A DNA stretch of 64,000 bases, from contig NC_045139.1 in assembly GCF_008831285.2 (NCBI RefSeq), positions 26,764,412-26,828,411 on the forward strand. Reading direction: 5' to 3'. The notes below the pieces were generated by a model, which searched no databases, was not told the DNA's origin, and was given only the letters and a program-made list of their open reading frames with translations. This stretch comes from Nymphaea colorata (lineage: Eukaryota; Streptophyta; Magnoliopsida; Nymphaeales; Nymphaeaceae). This document shows, piece by piece, positions 11,366 to 23,300 of this stretch (position 1 is its first letter; every line of letters begins with the position of its first letter). The position numbers and the translations under genes are program-made.

Positions 11366-14300
11366 AATTACAAACAACGTGCTTAACATAAGTAACATAA
11401 CAAAGAAAAGAAGGAACACGGAACAAAAAAAAAAATGAACAAAAAAAAGGGAACCGATTGCAGGCGACAAACAAAAAAGAGGATTCAGAAAAAGGTCGCT
11501 GTTCGCCGCCTGAAAATGAACCAGAAAATGAGAAAGTGATGAAAAAAAATCAAATACCGTCACTGTTTGGCGATGCCGGAGATAGTCTGCCGTTGTCGTT
11601 CGTCGCCTGCAGCTGCCGGTCTCCGCCCCTGCCTTCGTCGGTCGCCGTCAGTGGTCGTCGGTGAGAGAAGAAGAAACACACGAAATGAAACGAAACGAAA
11701 AAGGGTTTTAGGGTTTCGATTTATTTAACGTTAAATTTTTTAAAACGTGAAAATGTAAAAAAAGGTTAACATTAAAATTGGACGGAAATGGACTCGGTCA
11801 ACTTTGACCGAGTTTGAAATAGGTCGAAAATGACCTTGGGTGCATTGACCGTACCCGGTACGGTCAACGCAGCACCCCTGCCGCACCCATGGGCGTACCG
11901 GCAATGTTATCCGTATCGTACGATACGGACGCGTATCGTACGATACGTATCGTCTGTATCAACAAAAACTATACGACACGCCTACAATACACGATACAGA
12001 GGTGTATCGTAGACGTATCGCCCGTATCGTACGATACGGGCACTATATCGTACGATACGGTCGATACACCCCCGTATCGTACGATACGGGGGAAAAATGG
12101 CAAAAGGGTCCGATGGCCCCTTTTTTTCATTTTATTTCAAAAGATATGCTCCTCTCTCTCTCTCTTCTTGTTTCTAAACATTGCAAGAGACGTGGGAGGA
12201 AGAGATTTTCCTCATTTGCTTTAAGTTTTGCCCGTGAGATAGCTTTCTTTCTTGTAGAGGGCACAGTGGAAAGCTTGGAGAAAGAGGGCTTTTTGGATCA
12301 TGAAAGATGATAACTATGTCTATATGTTTTGACTTCTGAACTTATGAATTGTGATGTAATCGAATACTCTTCGGCTGCTTAGTATGTTATTTTGATTTTT
12401 GAATGTCTGATTTCTTATTTTGGAATGTGTTGTTCATATTCATACTTCATAGTTCATACTTCATATACATGAATGATGAATGTTCCTTTAAATACATTTT
12501 TCTTGATTTTTTCTTGTTTTTTCGAATTTATTTAAATTTTTTCTGATTTTTTTCTATTTTTTATAATTTTTTAATATTTTTTACAAATTAAAAATTAATT
12601 TTACGATACGTTACGATACATTTACGATACGTTACGATACGGCGTATAGGTCGGCCCGACCGATACGCGATACGATACGCCAGTGATAACATTGCGTACC
12701 GGTACCGTACCCGTACCGTGCGGGTACTCCTCCTTAGTACCCATGTGACGTAGTTAATAACTTTTCATCATTAGAAATGAAAAGATTTAATAAATATGTT
12801 TTGAATATGGCTTTAAGAATTCCTCTCTTCGTTCCTAGATAACTTCTTGAAGACTTGCATTTCTCCTAAGGGCATGTTTGATTGCTCAATTATTGCTGTC
12901 ATAGTGTCCTTTCAGTAGGGTGAGTTGGGCCTTACTGATTTTCTTCACGTAATTTCAAGGATAAAAAGCTGGAAGGTGGTGAAGGAAGCTTTGGACTTCC
13001 TCACCGTGTATTTGATGCCTTCAGTTTATTGAGGATAGGTTTTTGCATTAAGGTAAGGTTATGCTTACAGTTAAGCATTGTCACATATATGGTGTATTAG
13101 TATTATACGGTGAGGAATTTCTTGGGTCTAACACGGCAAAGTTGTATATCTTAGGAATATCTCGGATAAATCTCGGCAAATTTAAAAAAAAATTAAAACA
13201 TTTAAGAAATCCTGAAAATTATAAAAAATAAAATAAACCAGAAATTGATAAAAAATAAGTCATAAGTCAACAAATATAAAAATGTAAAAGAGGAGTTCTT
13301 CTTTATTTCTTTTTCTTGAGCCATTTCATTTTTGTGCATATTTGTGTGCGTTTTTTATGCTGTCCATTTTAGATTTATACTACTTGATATTTTGTGGAAC
13401 ATTTCCTGGGAAAACTCAAAAGATATCATAAATTTATCTTTGCTGGTTTTTCACCAAATATCTTTTGGAAAAATAGCTTTTTTTCAACCTTTTTAAAATT
13501 TTAAACTGAAAATCTGGTGATTTTAATATTAAAGAATAAAAAAGCGAATTTTGTTAAGTTTTTCTTAAATACAAAATAATAGTACGTAAAAGTAAATATG
13601 ATCTTTTAAAGTTCATAGATAAATATTGTACTCTTGGCAAAGGTAAAACAATGACTATATGGAGCATTTTCAAATTTTCTTTCTTTCAATATTAAGAAGG
13701 TTTTAGTCATGCACTTAACAAGAAAAGCATCCAACTGTATTTTACAAATATAAGATTGGCTCAATTTGAAATGGAAAAAAATACGGCCAAACATCTAATG
13801 ATATCCTTTTTCATGGAAAAGTAAATGACCCATGAATTGAAGTTGGAATTCTTTCTATTCAAGGGCAACATGAGAAATGAAATAAATAGAGAATCTGCAG
13901 AGAGTACTCCCTTACTGGGTCCATTTTTTCCCGTCCTAGGCTGAACTTTTGTGTGGATGTTTGCTCATCTTGAGCCACACCTTGCTCCAGTACTGTTCTG
14001 GAAGCTTCAATGTATCTTTCCTGCTTCCTTCCTTGTGTCACATGTGTTAGATCCAGAAAGGTAGCTTGTTATTTCTACACAAAAGGAATGCTGCATGTGA
14101 TCTAGTTGTTCCCGAGTTGCATTTCATGATATATTTTAAGTAGTGTACCTCAAGCATCAATAATTTCTCTAGATAAGTAATTAATTATGAACTACAGCCC
14201 CATAACGTGTAACTAAGCCTCGTATATATGTGACTATGACAAGATTTGGAACAGATAGAAAAACTAAGCAATATTTTGTAAGCCAAAATATTGAAAACTC

Positions 14301-17300
14301 TTTAGGGCAAATGATGTAATGGAAGGTCTGCAGAGAAAATGTTAAGGAATGTCACTACCTAAGTCACATGGGTACTTTAATAAGGTCCACATACCTGTGT
14401 TGCCCTACCCATATCTAAAGTAGGTATTTGGACACACTTGGGTACTTTTTAGTTCGAAACTGATCTAAATTACTTAATTTTAGTTGATTTAATTTTATCT
14501 AACTTAGTTTTTAATTTTTATTATGTTTTTGTTGTTATTGTTCATTAACATATAATGTTTTTATTTATGTTACTTGTTTATTTAAATGTTGATTTTTTTA
14601 TTCTTTTTTGTGCTATTTTGCATATATACATATCTATATCCTGTCGTATCCCCGTACCCACATTTTCTAAAGTTACCGTATTCGTACCCGTACCTGAATC
14701 ATACCTGTATCCATGTGACTTAGATCACTACTTACTAGTTGCCATTCGACCACATCAATCAAATGAGTCTAATTTTGGATTACCTAGAGGTAGCATTCTA
14801 CACCAAAAACTCATGGAGTATTTGAAGTAGAGCTTGACGTTGTTGACATATTCTGTCTCGCAATCTAAAAGTATGTCTCGTGCAATTGATAGATTTTGTT
14901 CTCATTAGGTTTTTGGGTAAGGATTCATATTTACTCACCTTTAAATATGATTGAAAATGTTAATGCTTAAATAGTGGCTATTGGATGTTCATTTGAAGTG
15001 CAGTTAGTCATATTGGCTTAACTAATACCTGTCAATGTATATGCGGTTTTCATTTTTACAGACATAAGCTTCAGACTCTTTGAAACTTTAGATATGGTTC
15101 TTGCTTAGAAGGTAGTTGAACATGGAGTCCACAAAACAAATTCAGTTGTCAGTTTTAAGTGCAGTATTTATGGGAGCATTCATTTATCAGTTGTAAGTTG
15201 ATGATTTGCAGGAGCTCAATTTAAATGAGAGCAAGCTTCTGTTAGTGATGTCATGTTGAACATGCCTTATGTTTTTTATTCCCTTGGGTTATGAACCGAA
15301 ACTGTAACATGATTCAAACAGATGAGTTTCTTGAAGAAAATACTTCTTCTCCTGTCCTAGAATTTTCGAAATGAGTGCAAGGATTCATTGGAACACCAAT
15401 TCGTATATAAATTTAATAATCTTTGATAAGGTATATTATATGGATAAGTTGATCTCTTGAGTGTCCACATCTTGATGCATGACATTATTACTCAAAGCTT
15501 GACAGACTTTAAGTTAGTTTCCTTAGATTAGATTAGGCAATGTACTACACCATCTGTCTTCAAAAAGTAGTTCTCAAATATCTCCGTGTTTTTTAATGTG
15601 ATCTGAATTCGTCCCTTCTGTATTTAGTCGGTAACATGGGGTTAAGTTAATACTGGTATCTCAGCTTGCATGTTTGGCTTTGATGCTTGACGGACTTCAA
15701 GATAGCTTCCTTATATTAGATTAGGTAATATACTACACCATCTGTCTTCAAAAATGAGTTCTGAAATATCTCGGTTCTGTTTAACCTGATCTGAATTCTT
15801 CCCTTCTGTATTTTGTTGGTAACATGGGCTTAAGTTAATACTGGTAAATCTACTTGCATTGTCAGTTTTGACGTTTGAGCTACAAAAAAATGTAGGTGGA
15901 CCGTGGAGCTGTTAAACTAATAATTAGTGTATGGCCAGCGTTGCTTGCAGAACCTTTGCTGTAGCTATTTTTTGTCAGATATGTTAAATATTGGTCCCAT
16001 CCCCATTTATCTTTTATGTTCTAATCTTTCAGCTTCTTCTTAAGGTTTCTTTTCCATGATTTTTCTATGGAATATTGTTTGCCTTTTATTTGTAATATAA
16101 CTTCCTTTTCATTTTTCTGTTTACCAGAGTGAGGATATTTTTCTTTTTTAGCGGTAAGTTAACTTATTTATTTCTGTGATTTTTGCCAGGGAACATATAG
16201 CACAAAAATATTCTCATTGGCTCTTTTGTTATCTAGCATGTTCATCTATAACCAGGTTAGTGGCTGGTGGATTTCTTACAAGTTGTCTGTAAGAATCATG
16301 TTCATATGAAATTAGATTGCCTTTCTTTCCATTGCCTTGTTCCAAAAAAACTGAATCCTTGCATCAACGTCCTTCTGCTTACTTGATTTGTTTATCCTTT
16401 TCTTGTTTTGCTTCTTCAGTTGGGTGGTATTGATGAAGCTGCACTTGATCGTTTGTCATTGGTCACTGAAATGACAAAGCATATCCGTGTTAGAGCCTCC
16501 ACAGGAAAGACCTCCTTTTCAGAGCTAGGGCAATTCTCTCCTATTTTTGTTTGGCTCTTGAGGGTATAAGTGTAACCTTTTTTTCACAATGAAGATGTTT
16601 ACAATATTACATTCTAGGCTTTTGATCATGTGTGGACATCGTTACCGAAGACTAAATCATTTCAAATGGTTTTAAAAGTTATTCATTAAAATTCTTTTCA
16701 GAAGTATAGCTAACTAACTAACAATTTTTTATCTGTTCTCTAGGATTTTTATTTGGATTTGGTAGAAGATGGTAGAAGAATAAGCCCTCGCGATTATATG
16801 GAACTATTCCTGAGACCGATGCAAGGTGGTGGAAGGGAGGTGATAACCAGAAATGAGGTGAGGTTTTGTGATTCGAAGTTCATATGGAAGATTAAATGCA
16901 ACTTTGCTGCTAGAAAAGGTTGAAACTTGAATGTGAGCTTTAATCTGCAGTTTTTTCTTGAACTTTTTGGTGCTTATTCTTGCATTCAGAAAAACATCAA
17001 CATAATGGCTCTGTCTTTCTTTATCTAATGGCTCCGTCTTTCTTTATCTACTTCATTGTATTCTGCATCTCCCTTGCATCTGGTTTGAATAACGATCTAA
17101 CTTGATTGCTGAAGCATCTGATCAAGTATACTAGTTTGATCATTTTTTCATATTTCAACTTGAAGTCTGGCTTTCTATATCAGCAATAGTTGGATTTAGG
17201 AAAAGCTGAATTTCACTCTATAGGAGATCATTGTTTTGATACTTTCTTTGCATTTTCAGCAGCTATACTATCTTGAGCAAAGGTGTTTTCATTAAAACTA

Positions 17301-20300
17301 ATAGCACTTTGCAGATTCGGGATTCAATTCGTGCACTTTTCCCTGATCGAGAATGCTTTACGCTTGTACGACCTTTAAGTGATGAAAGTGCTCTTCAGAA
17401 ACTGGATCAAGTCCAGGTGATATTTGACACTCGAACAATCTATTGATTTATATTCTTTCTCCAATTTACTTATGTGAACCTTTAACACTTGCAGTTACAT
17501 AAGCTACGACCAGAATTCAGAGCAGGCTTAGATGCCTTGACCAAGTTTGTGTTTGAGAGAACCAGACCAAAGCAGGTAGGATCCACAATTATGACAGGTC
17601 CTGTATTTATTGGCATCACACAGTCATTTTTAGATGCCATAAACAAGGGTGCAGTTCCGGCAATAGCTTCTTCATGGCAGGTCAGCACTTATTGCATGTG
17701 TTAAGCTGTTATTCTGCATAGTTATTTTGATGCTCAGTTGTTAAAATGAAGAACTGCATGATCAGACACTTGATGATCAACATTCAGTTTTTCCAACTTC
17801 ACATCAAAATGTACAATCCATAGTTGTTCACTGTCAAATGAGAATTGAAATAATGCTTATGATTAAATAACATCATGATTATTATCAATCAATTCAATAA
17901 TGACTATCTTCTTCATCTTCATCCTCATCCCTTCAAGCTGGTGATTTCTCCCTTTGAGACAATGCTTTTTCGCGATTTCGTTTTAAAATGATGACTCTCC
18001 CACAACTCTTAGAGGTGTTGAAAATGAAAGGGGAGAGAAACTTCTAAAACAATCTCCACAAAAAGGGACATCAGGCCCCTTTTTGAGAAACAGAGCTGTA
18101 TCTTAAGGTACAGTCTGCATCGACCATATCATAAGATACAGCCGATATGGGTAAGGTACACATGCATTTTGTGAGCCCTGTATTGGAGAATACAAATAAC
18201 ACTGGTTTGTACCATATTAAGCCACCTTTGGATTGTTACATTGTGAGAAAATCAAAAAACTCATTCACTGGAGTAGAACATTCATTGTCAAAGCATTCAC
18301 CAAGTATTTAGGATATATTGTGGAGATTCCTTAATATGATTAGCGGTTGCATGCTACAGTTATCAATGGTTTTGCGTGAAAAATAGTAGAAGATTGAAAT
18401 TGTCATAATTTATTATTAAATTTTTTATTTTTGAAAAATTTTTGAGTTCCTGAGGTTTTCCTGATTAAGAATCAAGATAAATCTTGCCAATAAAAGCCTG
18501 ATAATAGTATTTCTGACAATATATCTAGTTGACCTGGTTGACTAAGCAATGAAACAGAAAATGTAGAGTAACCTTGGATTTTGGCATTAATATGAAAATA
18601 CATTTCTTCAATGTTTTTTTAGAATGTTGAAGAAGCAGAGTGTAGGAGGGCATATGAATCAGCTGCTGAGGTGTATATGGCTAATTTTGACCGCTCAAGG
18701 CCTCCAGACGAGGTAGTTCATTGCTAGTGTTCCATGCAGTTGATGGAATCACATTTGCTAACAGTTATTATTCTTGCTTGAATTTTAGGTTCTCCTTAAG
18801 GAAGCACATGAAAATGCCATGAAAAAGTCACTAGCTGCTTTTAGTGAGAACGCTGTTGGTGCAGGATTAGTCCGTCAAAAATATGAGAACCAACTTCATG
18901 GTTTCCTTAGGAAGGCATTTGAGGTAAAATTTTTCTCATCGTTTTTATTTTAATTTGCAATCCCTTAGTCATTCCACTATGTCTTTATGAGTGTAGCATC
19001 CGTCAATAGAAAGGATGGAGAAGCATTAGAAATTGATTTTCTGGATATCTGAGGTGAAATGAAATTCGGACTTTTTCGGGAATTTATGTGACTCTTTGAC
19101 TACTTATTTCTTGTTCAGAGATGTTTTCATTGTTTAGCCTGAATTTTGTCCCAAATCATATTTTAAAAAATGTTTCAATAGTTTCGGAAACACAACTGTT
19201 TAAATATTGTGATAATCTGAATATTGCCGACAATTTTTCTTGTGAGAATATTATGATATCTGGCTCTTCTAGAACTTATGTTTCATGTAATTTAGACCTT
19301 TTTTTTCCATATCTTTGTTTCTATATTCGCTCTTTATTAATACTTTCGTAAGAAAAATTGGAAAACTCATATTTCCATTATACTTTCTGATGGAAAACCA
19401 AGAAAGTGAGTAGAAAATTCATAATTTCATATTCTTTTCCAATGAAAAGGCAACTTTCCAATCAATCTCTATAAACACCTTCCTGGAAAATCCAAGATTT
19501 GTATTTGTGATAATGGCCTAAACATGTAACGGAGGGAAAATGATGTAAATAGACTTTTTTTTTTGGTAGTGAGTAATCTATTTACAGATTCTTTGCTATT
19601 TATGCACGTTATTTATCAAGAAACACAAGGAGAGAAGACAGAAAATAAGAGACGAGAATTTTAGAGTGGTACGATGTAAACCTACATCCACGTTCCTCTC
19701 TTTCCAGCTGTTATTCTGGATAGATATTTTTGAGAGAGGCTTGCGTTATGTATTTCTTGTACAAGGGGAGGAATTCACAACGGTATTCTGGATAGATATT
19801 TGTGAGAGAGGCTTTCTTTATGTATTTCTTGTACAAGGGGAGGAATTCACAACGGCCTTACAATTTCTTTTTGGCAAGGAACATTGTGAGTTTCCTAAAT
19901 ATTGTTTTACAGTTTTGAAAGCAATGTTAGTTTTTCTTTCTTTGTTTCTATCTTCATTGTTTCTTTGTCTTGCATTGGAGAGATTACTGTTGAAGATTTC
20001 TCGTGCCATATTTGAGTCTTCCTTTCCATTCTTCAGACTTCCTTTAATAATTTAGTGGCCTTCTGTTTGTTTTCTTACAAATGTATGTGTCAAGTTCTAG
20101 AATTGGTTTCAACTTTTGCTGGTGCAGGACTACAAAAGGACTGCCTTTACTGAAGCAGATTTAAGATGTTCAAATACCATTCAGATGATGGACAAAAAGT
20201 TACGTGAATCCTGCCATGTCCCTAATGCTAAACTCAAGCATGTATTGGAAGTAAGTTCATTCTACAATCTGCTTTTGACGTAGGGTTTTTGGTTTATGTA

Positions 20301-23300
20301 GGCTTACTGTCTAAATGTTGATTAAAACTATCATCTTTTGCATGAAAAAAAATATGTGTTATGTGTGTGGGTGTGTCCATATATATATATATATATATAT
20401 ATGTGGGTTATGTGTTATAAGCAAATCAGATTATATAAAACAGAGTATGTATGGGATTTGGCAAGCATATGGAAAGCAGGTTTTAAAGCTACCATGAGGA
20501 CATAGGTATAGATTTCTGATATCACCTTGCCTTTGATTCACCATGGTTCATAACGTGCTTGAAAACAGAGAAGAAGGAAGAAGAATGGTGCACTATAGTT
20601 GGGCAGCAACCACCGCACCTCCTCCGAGCCCTAAAATAAAAATAACACAACAGAAGCATTACAAATCATGCCACTAATGAACAAAACCAATTAATGAACA
20701 TGCTCTGAACTGATGAATTGGATCAGATGTTCTGGATCTGATCCAGTTCCTGATGTCTATGAACCCACACCTATTTACACCCTCCCTCTAGTTGTATATG
20801 GTCTTTGATCATGTGCAACTTGCTCTTTAAAACCAAAATTGTTTCCAGTCAATCCTTTTATAAATAAGCTTGCCATTTGATCTTTTGTCTTCACATGGCA
20901 TGGTTCTATCTCACTTAATTCAACCTTCTATAATACAAAATGCTGATCAATTTCAATAGCGTTCTGCTGCTTTAAATAGGATTAAAACTAATGTTGATGG
21001 CACTTCGTTCTTCACATAGGAGTATAGACCGCATATAACCTCTCCTAGATCACTTATTAGGTATCTGATCCAAGTCACTTCTGTTGTGCTTGCTGCGATT
21101 GACCTATATTCTGCTTTTGTAGTTGACCGCAGTACTGATTTTTTGTTTTCTATTACTCTAGGATACTAGATTATTTCCAATGAAAACATAATAACCAGAT
21201 ACATGTTGTCCTTCGTCTAGATCTCTAGCCCAATCTGTATCCGTTTAGTTAAGGAGTTTGTCATTGATCCGCACGTGTTTTTCTTCGATAGACAAGTCCA
21301 CCTATGGTTTCTTGTAAATAGCGTAAAACATGCTTTCATTGCCTTCATGTGACCCTCTTGTTGCACGCCTAAACTGAGACACTGGATTGACAACATAGAT
21401 AGTATCAGACCTAGTGAAAGTGATGTACTGTAACATGCCTACATACTTTGGTATCATGTATGCTTTGCATAAAGTTTTCCATCTTCAGAGCCCAACCTCT
21501 AACGTAATATGCTCGGAGCATTGACCAGCTTGCAATTTGACATTCCTGCTTTATCTAAAAGATCCAAAATATAGTTTTGTTGCATGAGAGTTTAATGTGT
21601 TCCCTGGTCTCTTAACTTCCACACCAAGAAAATATCTCCAGTCCCCTAATCCTTTGTCTTAAACTATGTTGTCAATGCACCCTAGCAGCGCGGCCTAGGT
21701 GCCAAGCAGCACCTAGCGCCTAGGCGGGCCAAGGTGAGGCCTAGCTAAAAAGCCAATCAATTTTTTCTTTAAATTTTTTTTAGTTATGTTAATTTGTCAA
21801 GTTATTTTAATTAACTATTACTAATATTTGAAATATGAAGAATAGTAATATAACAAGCATAATCAACTTAAACAATCAAAATTTAATTGTTTACTTCATT
21901 GCATATGCAAAATCAATAGAAGAAGTTTAACATTACTTAATGTTGTAAAAGGTGTAGCATAACGCGTATTGGTCAGGCTGACCTATGCGTCGTATTGTAA
22001 AATATCCCAAAGGTAGCGTAGTCTATCGTAAAATTAATTTTTTAATTTTAAAAATATATTAAAATCAGAAAAATAGAGAAAAAATTATAAAAAATCTGAA
22101 AAAATCAAGAAAATGCATTTAATATAAAATGTCATCATACATAAGGAACATATGTATATCAGTCATAAAACATTCAAGTGTTCAACAACCATATATTCAT
22201 AACTCTTAAGTGGTTCGATACATATAATGATTCATCATTCATAATCTTCATCATCTTCATCTTCTTCTTCATCTTCATCGTCAAGAATTGGAAGATCCTC
22301 ACCAACATATTCAGCACCAGTTGTAGCACTAGCACTCTCCTTCATCAACAAAGCCTTCTGTTGCTTCAGCTTCAAGGTTGAAGCATTCAAGATCTTCATC
22401 ATCAAATATTGTAGCCGGTTCTTCCTCAATCCATGGCTCCAGATCGTCAAAGTTTTCCAAGCTGATAGGATCGAACTGAGATGTGTGCTTTCTTGCTGAT
22501 GTTTTTTGTAATTCTCTACGTTACATAAGAGAAAACTTGTTAATATATAATTTCATATAAATATATTGTACAAAAAATGTAAACATTAAGCTATATTACC
22601 TTTGTTTCAACCTCATATTATATCGAACAAAGACAAGGTCATTCAACCTTTTATGTTCGAGCCTATTCCTTTTTTTGCTATGGATATGTTGGAACACACT
22701 TCAGTTCCTTTCGCATCCACTAGCACTGCATGTCTGGTTGAGGACTTTGCTTTCAAAACGTGCTAGGTTTGGACAATCAAACTCATACCTATTCCACCAC
22801 AAATCTAAACAAAAATATAACGTTATAACAAATCAATGTGGAAGTTCTAAAAGAATCAAATGTAACATATGCAAAGTAAATTAAACATTTCTATGTATTT
22901 ACCTGGACGCATGGCTCGAACGGCGACAGGTTGTCCCATGCCCCGATAACAAGTATCATATAGATCTAACTCATTGCTGACGGCATCTTGTTCTCTAGAA
23001 TCTGCCACTAACACGTTAATACAATCCAACAAACCACTTAAGACTTCTCTGTCCTTCTTAAATGTAAGAGAAAATCTAATTGCAGGATTTAGATAGTAAG
23101 CTGCTGCATGAAGAGATTGATTATGCTGTCAAGTCCACCTTTTATCTATCATCTTTCATATGGCCATATATAACTTTTCCTTTCCTTTTAAGTTGTCTCG
23201 AATTGCCTCTTTTGTTTTATCCATGGCCTCATATAAGTACCCTATGGAAGGCCTATCCTCGCTGTCAGCTAACCTGAGGACTTTCACTAATGGAACACAA

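Larger units (their letters stand above)
11171..12753. mobile_element. Non-autonomous hAT element, family A, with another element nested inside
   Basis: Termini are CTATGTCACATAGGTAC at 11171 and, on the complementary strand, CTACGTCACATGGGTAC ending at 12753. It is flanked by a perfect 8-bp target-site duplication, TTAATAAC, at 11163-11170 and 12754-12761; 8 bp is the hAT signature. Subterminal repeats of GGTACGGGTACGG fill both ends. The interior (11400-11830) has no transposase but matches the 5' region of the element ending at 29859. Without the nested 793-bp element plus its 8-bp duplication it would be 782 bp. Confidence 0.92.
10630..16189 (+). other. GBPL3 intron 2, transposon-rich (5.6 kb)
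   Basis: GT-AG intron. It contains a nested pair of hAT elements (11171-12753), a third hAT element (14359-14723) and an imperfect tandem duplication (15497-15846). The rest is AT-rich with no coding. Confidence 0.9.

Noticed and set aside
11138-11563. Short ORFs with Ile-Tyr and Thr-His repeats
   Set aside because: Translations of TA and CA microsatellites.
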